From Seison nebaliae (taxonomy: Eukaryota; Rotifera; Pararotatoria; Seisonacea; Seisonidae), in assembly GCA_023231475.1 (NCBI GenBank), contig JALJEE010000596.1, positions 1 to 64,000 of the forward strand: a stretch of 64,000 bases of DNA. The letters run 5' to 3'. Within the stretch, counting starts at the first letter, position 1, and each line of letters begins with the position of its first letter. Below the pieces are notes generated by a model. It ran no database searches. It was not told the DNA's origin and worked only from the letters and a program-made list of their open reading frames with translations. Position numbers and translations under genes: made by a program. Below are positions 24,795 to 38,600 of the stretch, one piece after another.

Positions 24795-27700
24795 AGTGCG
24801 AGAATCGAAAACGTTTTCTTAAGAGATCTAAAGCAAAAAGCACTTGACTCTTTAAATAATCTTAATAGAATAATTCTGAGATATGGCAAGAGAATAATCG
24901 AACGAATAATTTATAGAGTTTTGAAAAGTCAAAGGAAATTAGAAACGATTTATCAGCGAGATATTTTACGGTTAATTGTGATTGAATTCATAAAAAAACT
25001 CTCTAACGATTATGACGATTCAGTTTGGTCAATTCTAATTTAGAAAAGGAAATTGACAACAATAACCATAACGGATTGTTATTGAGCGAAACAGTTTCAA
25101 CATAGAGTTGAAAATGAAGGATGACGAATAAGATACAGCCATGAAACTTCTACTTGTTCGTGTACTACATAGAAATTTCAGTTCATTTAATGTTCTAGTT
25201 AATATAATTCGTATGTTTCAGATTGAAAAATAAAACGTAAAAAAATGTCTTAAATTAATTTTTCTTCTTTTTTGACAATGTTCAATTTTTTGTTGAATAA
25301 AAATTAAAATTGAAAATAATTAAGAATTTCAAAGTGTTCTCCTTAATTGAGCGCAAAGGAGATAGATGAGTGGACGAACTGGAAAAGAACGTCAAAAGGA
25401 AATCTGAAGGACGCCGATGATTTCATTTGAAAAATGAAGTTAAATGAAAGATGATTATTATTACGAAATTTTATGCCTAAACATCACAAAATCTGGTCAG
25501 AAGAACATGGATGAAAGTGAAGGGATTTGACTATATTGTATTTGTGACATATTCGTTAAGATAATGTTGAATAAGATTTTCGAGATTTATAGCAAATGAG
25601 GATTAGGAAAAAGGAGTAAACTGAAATTTGAAATCTTATTTAAGACGTGCTAAAGAAATAGTGTGAATTGATTCATAGATGAAATAATAAGATTTCTTGT
25701 TACTTGTTTCGGTATAAGGAGAGAGAAATTAAGTAGAATATATGTTGATTAGAAGATCTTAGTGAAAAAAGGAACGAATGTCAATGTTGGTAGTCGAATT
25801 CATTGATAGAGTCATATCAAGAGTAGCAACGAAGGAAAGTTGTTTAGAGGTAAATATCGCGCATAAATCGCTATTGGAGAGAGGTAAGAATAATAGATTC
25901 GAATGGAAATAGTCGATAGTTGACGCGAGGGAACTTATAATTGCCTCAAAATTTTTAAGAGACGCGCAAGCGGCGTTCATAAGAGCGGAAATGTGACCTT
26001 CGGAAAAATGAATTAAATGACTGAAAGAAACATAAGGCTACATAATAATATTTCCGCGAATAAAGGGAGAAGGAAAAGCATTATTAAGTATACAATCCAT
26101 CCAGTCAACATATATACATATATATACCGAAACTTAAAAGAATTTATACAATTCGAAAAGATAAAGCCCAAACGTCTTACCTTGTTTCATTGAAAACAAT
26201 CGCGAATAAGAGATCCCTATGAGATAATATATTAAAAATATATGATCGAGAATTACATTTCGATAAATTTTCTAATGTTGAATGAATGGACAGAGGCGAA
26301 AAAGACGCAATTCATCGTTATCTCATCAAATATTCGCATTGACAACTCCTTACTTGTGTCATTACACAACAATCGAAGGTGATATGATAGGAGAGGAAAA
26401 ATTATCTTAACCTTTTCTTCCTCTCAGCTTGCCGAAGTTGATGATAACTTTCTGATTAACGAAGAAAGGGAGAGAAAGGTAGTTGAGTAAGAAAGATATG
26501 AAAGATTGGGATGATAGTTTTTTGAAGTTAGCATTTTGCTTGATAGTTAGAACGATGGAAAGAATGGGAAGGAAGAAAATCGTATGGAAAGTAGAACGGT
26601 CGTGCAAAAACAACTGAAACGTTCTCGATAAAGATGAAGGCGAAAGAGAGAATGATTTCATTTATCGTTTCGAATGGCGCACGTTGGATTGCTGCGTCTA
26701 AATTACGATCATTATTATTCTACCCATCTTCCAAAGAGATAGGCGGAGATAATACTTAGTTAACTGACGACAGGCAGAGCCTGTAGATGATGTTCGCAAT
26801 TTTTTCGATTTAATGCACGCACGTTGAATGGCAGTTGTCAGAGTTGATGGGTAGAAGTGAGAGGAGAATATGTGAGGGAGATAAATGGATTGTTAACATT
26901 CGATGCATGTCATGGATCTAGCATTAATCTCCAATGTACTGTCACTTGATAAGTTTTTTTTGAAATGTACAAGAAATGAATGAGGAATCGTTAACTGATG
27001 ATATCTTGTAAAGTGTACCGTGAAAATGAAGGTTTGTGCTAAATTTCAATTTAACTGCATAGAAGTGGAATGAAATAATTCTTATTCCATGAATAATTTG
27101 TTATGCAGATATCGGAAACGGATTTGTTATGCTTATCACGTAGTTGAGAAATCTTGCTTCTTGAATTTCATGTGAACGCGTTGCCACTTTCTTCTTCATT
27201 TCTTCTTCTTATGTTATAATGCCATTTCGTTTTGTTTCTGCTCCTTTTTTTCTCTTTCTCTCTCTCTCCATTCCCAAGTCTAGTCTACATATCCACAAGT
27301 AATGAGAATTTGCTATATTTATTTTCGATAAGGTTAGAGATAGACGGAAGATGGATGGAATCTGTCAGAGGAGGGGAGAGAATATGATGAAATTAACATG
27401 ATGCGTTAGTGTTGATAAGCGTGCAATTGCGCGTGTAGGCAATGCGGTGCTACTGGTAATATAAGAGTCTTCATACAGCAAGAACGAATCGTAAAGAAAG
27501 ATTGAATCAGACGTATGGATGTTTACACACAATTATCTGCACAGCATGCAACGCATTATTTATCATCGTTCCAAATGTATGTTTCAGGAAGCGTGATAAG
27601 TTCACATTTATTTTTCTTCCAAATCAATTCAATCTACACAATGGAATTCAGTTCCACTTGTTGTTGATGAGGGAAATATCGATAAAATCGGACGAAAACG

Positions 27701-29639
27701 TTCAATAACTTTCAGCCTCTGTTTGTCTAATTGAGATACACATAGAGAATAATCAATACAAATTAAATAGTCTTATCAATGAATGATAGTCATGAAATGA
27801 ATATCTGCTCATCGTTCAAGAATAATATGCTTTCTCTAATCCCATATATTTGTGAGTATATTCGTCCACGTGTATAATTCCATTTGTATGATCAGTTCCC
27901 GTTACATCTCCCAGATATGTATCCGCAATGAAGAAAAATAAAGAAACTTTCCCAAAAACGCTCGTTGATACAATAGAAATGCAAACGGAGGAATATTATT
28001 GTTCGATCGACAGAAAGGAGATACACCTGCAGAAATTTCTTTCTTTCTTACCATTCTTTTCTTCTTATTCATTAATCGCATTCGACGAAACTCATCATTT
28101 GTGATACAACATTGAAACTAATATCGTAGTAGTAGCAGTCAAGTAAGGAAAAAAGAAGAATGTGAAAGTGAGAAAATTCTCCACCATCCTCCTTTTAATG
28201 AATGACTTATTATGCGCTTATGATCAACAATCATACCGTTCAGTTTGTTTAATGGAAACTGTTTCGTTCATTCAGTCTGTCTTTGCCCATCTTCACTTCT
28301 TTCCAATTAGCAATTACATACTCAATTCAATGCAGCATGATCGTCTGAAATGCGCGTTCTTTTCCACTGTTCTCAAGAAAGTAGAAGCAAATGTTACGTC
28401 TATTCGCTTTACCTTTCCGTTTCACGCGTTCTCTTCCATTCCCATTGCCCAAAAGGAGATCCACTAATGACTAAGTTCATTCTAACTCTTTCCTTTGGTA
28501 ATGAATTCATTCGGTTTTCGGGAAGCAATTCACTTACCAAGAAATCCCCCTACTTTTCTAAATTTTAATATTTCACTTTAGACTTTTTTTCTTTGATCTA
28601 TTTTACTTATAAGGTTCTCTCTTCGATCATTTCGAAATTGAAAGTTGAATGGCTTATTTAAATTCAACTTATTTCAAAAGATTTAACGAAATTTTATTTT
28701 TATAAGATTTAAATTTGTTAATAATTCATTGTAATCATGTATATCGTGCATTTTTAGTCAAAATTTTGTTAAGTTTGATTCCATGGGAAATGGTTCGATA
28801 CTTAATTAAATAAAATTATTAGAATTTTATTCTATGTTAAATTTGTCATAAATTAAGATAATTTTATAATTGTAGAGTAATTTGAAAAATATTTAACGAA
28901 TAAATTTCAACTTGTGAGAGAATTCGGAAATAAATTTTCGGTAATCAATTGATGATATTATGGATATGATTATTAGAAACAGTATTGTGTAATAATTCCA
29001 GGTATTCGTGTATTGATAATTCCCAAATAGTATATATCATTTTTTCGAGTGCATTCGCTTCCGTTCTAATATTAGGAATTGATGTGAATTGCACAGTGAA
29101 TACTCATCCGCAATTCATCATTAAAAGGAAAATTCATCGCTCAATAAAAAGTTACGTCGCTTTCTTTCATATGTATTCGAATGGAACTCTCCAAATAGAA
29201 TTGTAGAGGAATTTTCCCAGCGCAAATCTTCCGCACAAATTGTTTTTCTTATCATAAGAAAGATATTCAATTCTAAATGTTTCTTTTTCACTTACGTAAA
29301 CATACACATGATATCAACGGAATTGGTATATCGATGCTTTTATTTGTACATATATCCAGTTTATCTTCCACATACAGGAAACTTCCACCGTTTTCATAAT
29401 TTCATTCAAACTGCTCAATAATTGTTCTTCACGTTCCACTAGGAGAGAAGCTATGGAAAGAATCTCATGCATTATCATCATCATTTTCATAGAGATTAAT
29501 GGAATTTATGGGATTATTTAGAACAAGAAGTTTTATTAGGCATTGAACAATTAAGTATTAGCAATGGGAAAGTGAATTCGATGAAGACAAATAAAATTTT
29601 AGTTTTGAAAATTCAAAAATTCGAAATCAATTTTTTATT
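24795..29639. other. 4.8 kb without a supported gene
   Basis: This is upstream of the second FLYWCH block on the minus strand, so it should contain that promoter. I see only short open frames of chance size. A small CpG-richer patch lies near 25,850-25,990. No RNA gene was recognised. Confidence 0.4.
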
Positions 29640-29976
29640 TTAGAATCCATGCATTCCATGAAAGAATTGCATTGCATGTGCAACTTTCTGACAATCATCT
29701 GTTGTTCGATTAGATTGCATACAACGTCGGAAAGTGTACCAAAATAAATTTTCGCTCAACTTCCCATCGGTGGATGTTCGTTTCTTAAACAAAGATTGCG
29801 GTTCGTCATTGTCATCGAGAAGATCTGTTTCGAATGCATTTGGTAACTATAATGGAATAAAAATAATAAAAATGAATTTAAAGAATATTGAAATTAACAA
29901 TTGCCGCAGAATAAATGAAAGTAATTTGACTTAAGAGCATTATTGAGATGTATAATAGAAACAAGGATGATTTCAT
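29640..29976 (-). CDS. Small secreted prepropeptide, hormone- or effector-like
   Basis: Two exons, 29976-29899 and 29846-29640, join in phase 0 across a 52 bp intron (GCAATT|GTTAAT to CATTATAG) and give 94 aa. Exon 1 is a near-ideal signal peptide: MKSS, a hydrophobic core, then a YSAA cleavage context. Exon 2 starts with an acidic propeptide (DLLDDNDEP) ending in the tribasic site KKR. A 45-residue C-terminal part follows, containing FWYTFRRC, then a C-x9-C pair, and ending in FHGMHGF. A second dibasic site (RR) lies directly before the first Cys. This layout of signal, acidic spacer, basic cleavage site and disulfide-bridged peptide is that of neuropeptide or peptide-hormone precursors. I recognise no family, and an antimicrobial or secreted effector role is equally possible. 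Confidence 0.65.
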
Positions 29977-30492
29977 GATTTCAAGATTTTTTTGCCAATT
30001 CGATAGATTTCTATATTTCTAATGGAATTCAGTTGAAAGGAAAATAAATAATAAGAAATGATAATTGAGGATGAATAAAAATGTAATTAATCTTCTCCTT
30101 TCTCGCCAAATTGAACGAATGGAAACAGAATGAATGAAGAAAAGCAGATTATGGAATATTATAAATGACTGATTGATAAGAAGTTGAAATTTTGTTTTCT
30201 TCCATATACAATTCAAGCGATACATCTTTTCCACCTTTCCTCCCAAAAATCAATTGTTCCATTAAGGAATTTGAGATATGTCTAATGATTTATTTGATGA
30301 CGAAAGAAATTAAGAAGAAGTGCAAATTTGGTGTATGTAGGAGGGAGATATTGTAAGCGAGAAAGGAAAAATGAGTAAAAAAAATCAATAATTCTGAAGT
30401 AGATCATGGGAAAGTCTTTGGAAATATTCAAAAGTGAATTAAGATAGAGTTACAAAAACGAATGTGATTTAAAAGAACTGTCGAAAGAAATG

Positions 30493-33400
30493 TTAGGAAT
30501 ATGACGTAGAAAAAGATGATGATAAGATATCGAATTCGGTTGTGATTGAAGAAATCGAAATGTTTTTTGGGGAATTTTTTGGTTTTCTGTTCATGAAAAT
30601 CGAAGAAGGAAATGCAGTCATTTCGTCGAATTTGTTGAATGTGTACGAGTATAATTTGGGTTGGTAACGGTTGAAGAAAAGATTCGTATTTAGATCTGTC
30701 CTCCCACCAATTGTTGTTTTCTCTGGAGTTTTTCTCGAATGACAATCGATATCATCCGAGGACGAGAAATGTGTCGTTAACGATGTTAGAGAATGTGAAC
30801 TGACGTTAGATGTAGTTGATGTGAAAGATTGGAAAGAATTGAAATGCTTCATTTCTGTCGGGAATTTGAAGGAATTGAAATTTTATTTGAAATTTTATTT
30901 GAAATTTTTTTATCATAATTAAAAATTAATTCTTTTGTGATGATAATCCATTTGACGTGATGATTAATTGATTCCATATTTGGATTTGAGCGAATAGCAA
31001 TCAACTGGACATGCAGAATAGAAATGAATAAAAGCAAATTAGTTTAAGCATAAGTGGACATGAGAAATTGAGTTAAATTCAGATTAATGGAAATAAAAAT
31101 TAATGGAAAAGAGAAAAATAACCAATTGGTATTTCGGTGCTAGAAATGATTTCATCAATCTTCTTCCGATCTTCTTCATTGATGGCTGCTGAAGATTCTC
31201 CAATTACACTGTTTGTTAATGGGACATAACATTTGGATTTGGTCGATGAAGAATCGCCGATTCGATATCCACTACTCAAATTTGAGCGGGAAGATACAGA
31301 TCGTGCTAATTCGGAATTCGTTCTCGATACAGTTGTCGCTTCTTCAAGTTGTTTCTCTAAACGTTTACATTCGGCGAGAGCACCTTGCAATAACATGGAA
31401 AACGGGATATTTGATGATTGTTGACTACTGATCGTATAGTCACTATAAGGTGAACGAGAACATTGTGTTCGATCTGTTTGACATGATTGTAACGATGTTG
31501 TCTTAGAAATGAGCGAATTGGTATTGGAATCGGAATGAGGTTCAACCAAATTCGATAAAGTTGTATGAGAGACACGTTGGAAATCGACTTGTTTCAATAA
31601 ATTATCTCGTTGAATCGAGGTCAATCGATAATGATCTTATTGAAATTAATAATAATTGAAATAAAAAAAATTGAAGAAAAAAATTAATTTTATAACTTTT
31701 ATTGAGATATCGATTAATTCCTAAGAGAAGTGCATCATGTTTCCATCCGAATAATTTATATTCACTTTTCGGTGGTTTCTTCTCGCTTAACGGCGATTGA
31801 GTATGTTTTAGTAAATGTTCGAACTGTTCGATTGGAATATGTTCCTGCTCTGTAATTTCTCGAATATAATGAGATACGATCAGTCGATACTGAAATTGGA
31901 AAATAATTGAAAATTGTAAAATTATTTTAAAAAAAAACTTTTTGTCTGAAATTCGATGTTGGAGCATAATTCAATTGTAATCTATTGAGAACTGATTGGA
32001 ATTATTAGAAATGAAATGGAAAATATAATGAACGTGATGGATCTTTGAGAATGGCACGTCGAAATAAGGGTAAATGAGATTCATTCTCCACATTTTCAAT
32101 ACAAGAAAGAATCATAAATAAATCGGATATGTCTAAAATTGTCTAAAATTAACGAGATTAAAAATGATATTTTTAGATGAAAAATAAACTTTTAAATCGA
32201 TCGATTGACAATTGGGAACGTTTAATGTTTGTTGTTGAATGTTCAAAAATGATTGATAGGCAATCGAATGAATGAGAATATTTAAAATGAAATTCTTTCG
32301 CTCACAATTCAACACGTCTGAAAATTGGACTAATTTGAGAAGCCAATCGATTGGTAATCGTCTTATCAAGAGAAGTGATCCCATTGTCAGGGCGTCTTGT
32401 TCTGCGAGAAGTTCCGATGAGAATAATTTGAAAATGTCATCGATAAATTCTTTCTCTCTAAATCCATCATCGCCATCGAAATATAATGGAATTACATCAT
32501 TTGTCATTTGACCTTTATTCTCATTATTCCGTTCGAAACGTTCGACTATTAAAAAAGTTTTATAAAATTAAAGTTGGCAAATTATAATATAATTACTAAC
32601 TGGCATCGACTTGATCGAAATCAAATTTTAGAACTTTATCTAATCGTTGCAAATAAATTATGAGTAAGAGAACAATTAATAATTCCGTTTCATTTCCATT
32701 TTTAAATAAATTATAGTCTACAACCAAAAAAATTGAAGGATGAATCGAAACGGGAAGAAATATGAAACAATTTAATTTATCAACATAAATATCTTTTTCC
32801 GTATGGTCTTCATTCGCACCGAGTACCTCGAGTGGCTTTTTCACATCAAATGGGAAAGTTTTCAAAAATGTTTCCAAAATAATTATGAAATGTTTTGGAC
32901 TTAAACTTTGGAGGAAACGTTGTTCTTCTTCAGAAATTAGTAATCTGAAGAAAGCCGGAATTACGTTTAGTTGACTTAATCGATTTTCCGTTTCTTGTTT
33001 ATCTTCCTCGCCGATATTATTTCGGTGCATATTATATGGTTCGATTGAACAAGCGTCTAATAACAACAATTGATTTTCGTGTTGTTCCAAAGCTGATTGC
33101 CATGATGCAGGTAATAGAGAAATTATACGATTGACTAAGCCACTCATTTTTGTCCATTCTTCATTGCGCCAACTGGGAGAAATCATCATATCAAACAAAG
33201 AATAAAATTACGAAAATAAATCATAGAAATGACTTAACTCTTGAGATTGCACGATTAATGCAAGCAATTGACAAGGCGAACCATTATCGATTGATTCGAT
33301 CAAATATTGATTTAATTGATGTGTTAATTTTAAAATTAATGTCGATCCTTCCAAATCCATAACGTCATCAACTAAAATATCATCTAACGGGAAAAAACTT

Positions 33401-34122
33401 AAATAGATAAAAATGAAGAGAAAGTAACTTGTAATTTTAGAATAAATTAATTCATCGAACTTTCTGGGTTTGGTAATCGAACGACTGAATTGATCTAATA
33501 CTAAGCATTTTGCTGCTGGTATTTCTAAGTATAAGACGGCCGAATAAAGTGGAATTAATTGTTCGTTCTTCAATTTAATTGGCAACATATAAAAATAGTC
33601 AGCAATTATTGAAAATATTTTTGCGCCGCCAGGAAATTTTTGTATGCGAACTACTTCTTTCATGTCATTTTCCATTCCGTCATTCTTCTCCGTTTTTCTC
33701 ACTGCTTCTTCAGTTATATCGATCTCTTGTTGGAATAATCGACTGAATTCTTTCAACGGTTTCTTGTGTAAATGAAAAATTTCATTATCAATCTCAATCT
33801 CGATATCTGACCGATCTCCATTACTTACAATAATCTTTTCCTCTAATAAATCTTCTGGTGTCAAGTCACGTGACTTATTTTCAACGATCGTTTTTGTGGC
33901 TGAATGAGAAATCTCTAAATTTAATTCTGTTGGTATTTCTTCTAAATCTTTCGGAGATATCACTGTTGAAGTTGATCGATAACAAGGCGAATTAGTTTCA
34001 CTCTGATTCGTTAGGCAACTGGCCGTACCAGACGTACTTGGTGATTTTGTGCCATTATCTTTTGGAATCTGTTGAAAATTGGTTTCGATATCGATTAACT
34101 GATTTTTATCGATACTCTCCAT
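30493..34122 (-). CDS. BTB-NPH3 family protein in an animal genome
   Basis: Nine exons: 34122-33429, 33383-33239, 33172-32601, 32545-32190, 32142-32034, 31991-31939, 31889-31697, 31635-31123 and 30854-30493. All phases match, giving 998 aa. After about 100 low-complexity residues comes a BTB domain (about 105-225) with the plant-type signatures IFHLHK (115-120), FPGGAK (163-168) and AVLYLE (195-200). The NPH3-like region follows: RLIVSHYIREI (about 645-655), then HDALLLGINRYL (694-705), and LTSIQRDNLLKQVDFQRVS (712-730). After a Ser-rich insert of about 50 residues comes IPFSMLLQGALAECKRL, which aligns with the last NPH3 block before a coiled coil. In plants NPH3 proteins are CUL3 adaptors in phototropin signalling; here a CUL3-adaptor role is only inference. 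The start was placed at the first in-frame ATG. The frame stays open upstream to an acceptor-like site near 34160, so a further 5' exon is possible. Confidence 0.75.
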
Positions 34123-35609
34123 CGACAATTCGGATAATATTCCCAAACTTTCGTTTTCCTCTTAAATGAGAGAAGAATAAAAAGATTTTTTATTGTTCTC
34201 CCAATGGAGGAAAAGGCGGAGAAGAAGAAACTATAAAAACCGTTCGATATTTCCGACTGTTGTGACAACGACTTTATTAATATTGGAGATTGCTCTTCCT
34301 TATTTGGCGAGATATATTTATCAATACGAATATTCTGCGGTTCCTGATAACGGCGTATGAGATGAATGAAAGAGAAATATAATTTATATTAAAAATAAGT
34401 TTGGGGGAGAATTTAGATTGTTTTTGGGTTAGAAGTGTTGATCTTTTCGATGAGAGAAAGAAAAGAAGAATTATTTCCTAAAAGAAATGTTATGCTATGT
34501 AAAGAATTCATAAGAATTAATTGTGTGATCGTTCAACACGAAAGTTTTATACTATCTACATGTGGTACATATGAATGGACGAGATGCGACTGCATCTTGC
34601 CCGTGTAAGAGAACTATAGACGATTAATTAATAGCCGAATGTTACGAATCTTTTTAAATTCTTCTCACTTCTCATTTACATGAATAACAAGTTAATGTTT
34701 TGATTTTGAGAAAGATGGTAAATTTATTGAGCACTAATCAGCTTCTATTCATGGATAAGTTAGAAGAATTTACCGTCAAGTTCCTTGAAAACAATTCGAT
34801 GGACGAGAGAAAAATTCGTTTTTTCCAAAAAAGTTTTTTAAAGTTAATGAAAATGAGTTAATGGAAATATATTTGGGAGAACGTAATGGAGAATAAAGTT
34901 GAGATTTGTAGCAATTTGTGAAAGCGAAAGATAATTTGGAAATAGAAAAAATAATTTTTGAGAATATTTTCTATCCGCTCCAACTAGTTTTACATAGATA
35001 GAAAAATGAAAAATTAATGGAAGATATGAGACAGAATATACACCAGTGGCATGTAGGAAATGTAAGTAGAAGGATGTTTTTTTTCGTGAAAGTTATTCGG
35101 GTACATGTTATTCAGCTAAGATTGAACATGTATACATACAAATCACAATACTATGTAGATATGATATCATTCATTTAGAATATTGTGATGATGGCAACGA
35201 CATTGACACTAGAATAATAGATGAGGAAAAGGTAGAGGAATATCGTTTTAGAAGAACAAGAAAAATTATTATCTCATGAAAATTATTCTTATAAATAATA
35301 ATAAAAATTGACAATCAAATAGATTTCTCCTTTTTACAACTTCATCGACAACGTTCCAAAGTTCGAAGGGAATATGCACTTACAGATATTATATAAGTGG
35401 AAGTTAACTGATCATTTGTCATTCTATTTAGTCCAATATGATGAATAAATATGAATAATTCTTTGGGAAAATCATCAACACATTTTATTGATTGGTGATC
35501 GACGGAATCACTATCATATCACATCCAAACACAAAATATATATTTCTCATTCTAATATTAATCATTATTTTTCTATCAATCAATCATTTCCGTTCTTTTT
35601 TCCCATTAT
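34123..35609. other. 1.5 kb intergenic region
   Basis: This lies between the 3' end of the unidentified 609-residue gene and the 5' end of the BTB-NPH3 gene, both on the minus strand. It should hold the BTB-NPH3 promoter and perhaps a 5' exon. No specific element is recognised. Confidence 0.4.
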
Positions 35610-38600
35610 TCAGATCAATAAAAAAATTACTTTACTAACATGAGCTTCATTCGATTCCATCGAATTTCCTTTCAAAAACGAATTGTCATTCGACCATGAA
35701 TCGTTTAACTGTTTCGGATATTCCACCACCTGACTCACATGGGAAGCATATTTGTCCTCTCCATTCATTTGACGTAAACAATCATAACTTTTACTGTGTA
35801 GTGGCATCTCTTCTCGTGAATAATGATGATGAGATTGATTGTCGTTATCAGTCTCTTCTAATTTGGATTCTAACCGAACATTTCTCGAGGAATAAGGTCG
35901 ATTCGAACTCGACGAACGATCACGTCTCGGAGAGATTGAACAGAACGTCTTCCATACCGAACCATAAACCGAATGATTTTGCTCGTTCATATTTCTTGTC
36001 AACGGACGACTACGAGATGATTCGACAACTCGTTTCGTCTGATTATAATTGACGGATGGAATGTCTATTAATTTTTGTTTGTGAATTTTTGGAGCGGAAA
36101 ATAATTTCACGGACGATGAATCTGGTTTGACTTGATAGCGATTTAGAGAAGAAGATGAAGATGAACTTCGGCCGTAATTCGAGACGGATTCCAACGATTT
36201 ATTTTCAAAACTTTTCGATGGTAAACGATTAATATTCTTTCCATTTGTCTTATGTGGGAACATGGTCAATTGTAATCGACGTCTCCATCTCCAACTCCAG
36301 GAGGGAAGCATCCAAGCTGGACTGATTCCATCAATTTCATTATTCTGATTATATGTGATATCTTCGAAATCGATCATATTTTTATGATTTCTTCTTGGTA
36401 CGTTTTCGTCTTTCTGATTTATATCAACTGAACGACTTCGAGGCTCTACTAATTGTTGTATTTGTTGAGGGGAACTCCTATTTTTTTCTTCACGTTCCGT
36501 TAAATAACTATTTGGAGATGGTAGGAATCTTTTGTTGAAATTGAACGTCGAATTGACGATCATATTCTCGTTTTGCTCGTTTCGATCATTCGACCAATTT
36601 GTTGGTTTTTCCTGATAGGAACAGCATTCCGTATCATCGATTTGTAATTTATTCATTTCATAATTCCTCATAATTGAACAATCAATATTGTTATTCCGAT
36701 TCTTTAATATTCCCTTACGTGATTGAGGTGGAGTGTTAAATACGACTCTGGGACGAGACATATCGTTTTTGTTTTCGAAATACTTCGTGGAGAATAATAG
36801 TCCCGCTGTATTGCTATACCTAAAATAAAAGAAGAGATGGATGAGAATGATGAATGATTACTGGAAGAAGAAAAAAACGGAATTTCTTTTCTTTTAATAA
36901 AAACGTAAAATTCAATCGGTAAATATGAGAAGAAAAAATAGAAAAGACGATGGGACATTTGAAAATGATTCAAATAATTTATTTAAGTATTATTTAAAGA
37001 AAGATAAATTTTAATTAATTCCAAATTTATTGGATTAAATAAAGGTCGGTGGATAATTTAATACTGGAATTCTATTGGAACTCAAATGTTAATGACGATT
37101 GACATTGGTAATGACTTCAATAAAGTTGCTTCATCTTTTAAGAATCGATGTGAAGTTACATGAAATGAATTGTTAAATTTTAATCTATTCTCAAATTCAT
37201 CATAAACGCCTTAAAGGTTGGAGAAATGAACTAATGACAAATAGTTTAATTTCTGTCATGCATCATCTTATCAAGGTGAAATGGAACGTAGAATTGTTGG
37301 CTAATAAAAAAGACGAGAAAAAGATTAAGGTGAAAAGGAACATGATTCTTCTCGAAAACGAGTAAGAATAATAACGATCATTGACATTATTATTATATGA
37401 CCATTGGCATTGTCGATTTATGAGGTTCGAACGAAATGAAGAAGAGGAGAAGAAATTTAACGATAAATTTTAAGGAATTCATCATCATGACTCGATCAAA
37501 TTTCAACTTTCTTTCCATCTGTTTATTAGTGGGATTATCGGTGATGGAAATTGCAATATGGGGTGTAGTTATGTCTATGTTTATCTAACGTCGTTGGTGT
37601 TTGTTGCGGCAACAAGAGCGGCAATTTTCTTAACAAAACTAAATCATAACGAAGGCTACAACACACCATATATGTCGATAAGAACGATATATTTGCATTC
37701 AGTTGATTAATTCACATCGGATGAAAGACATTGGATCTGCTAAATACTCCCCGTTGTGTTGAGTTTGGTTCATTTTATTTTTTGTCATTCATAAGCCAAA
37801 CAGCAATTCAAGGATTTCTTTTGTAAGTAACAGGAACCATGGAACTGCCAGATAATTATAACGTGGGATAATATTGATATAAAGTCGACGAACAAAAAAA
37901 ATCGTCGAATAACTTGTGATAATTATGCTTTCTTCCTTCCAATTGATAAAATAACTATGATGGGAATGATGATGATGATGAAATCATTTCCGTAATTCAT
38001 TCTAACTCTATTCTATTCCAAATAGAGTTTTTCAATTCAATATTTTACTTACAATTTTCTTCATCAATCTCGTCAATATGGTTCATCAAATTATCTTCAT
38101 CAGAACATACCAACAAACAATCTTTATGAGGAGATGAAACTAAAAACGAAATGAGGAGACCGATCGTCTACCAATATCATAGTAATGATAATACATAATA
38201 GCGACTGCCCTCGCTTGATTGTTGTTTGACTGCGACTGAAATTAATACAATTAAATCATTCCTGATAACTTGTTTTATTTTCGATATGAAACAATAATAA
38301 TAGTAATAGTAACGATGATTAAGTGATTGAGAGAAAGAGGAAATTATACGATGGAATAATTCATGTACTACTCGCTCCACAAATCTTTTAATTAATTGAA
38401 TTTATATTATAATATATTCTTTTTATCTTCCACAATAAACATATCTTGATATAAGTCAGATATCTGATATTTTCCATCTCATTACAATAATAAAAAAACG
38501 AATATTTTATTTCATTTTATTAACCTTCTACCAATTGGCGATGTTAATCTTTCAAATGTTCGCAAATCGTCAACCGTTTTAATAAACATTGATTTCCCAT

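Noticed and set aside
26407-26661. 84-codon minus-strand frame ending GKLRGRKG as a neuropeptide precursor
   Set aside because: There is no clear N-terminal signal peptide and the Gly-Arg ending alone is weak evidence.
30493-34122. Plant contamination as the explanation for the NPH3-like gene
   Set aside because: The gene lies in one contiguous stretch with animal genes on both sides and has the same 42-66 bp introns and low-complexity habit as they do.
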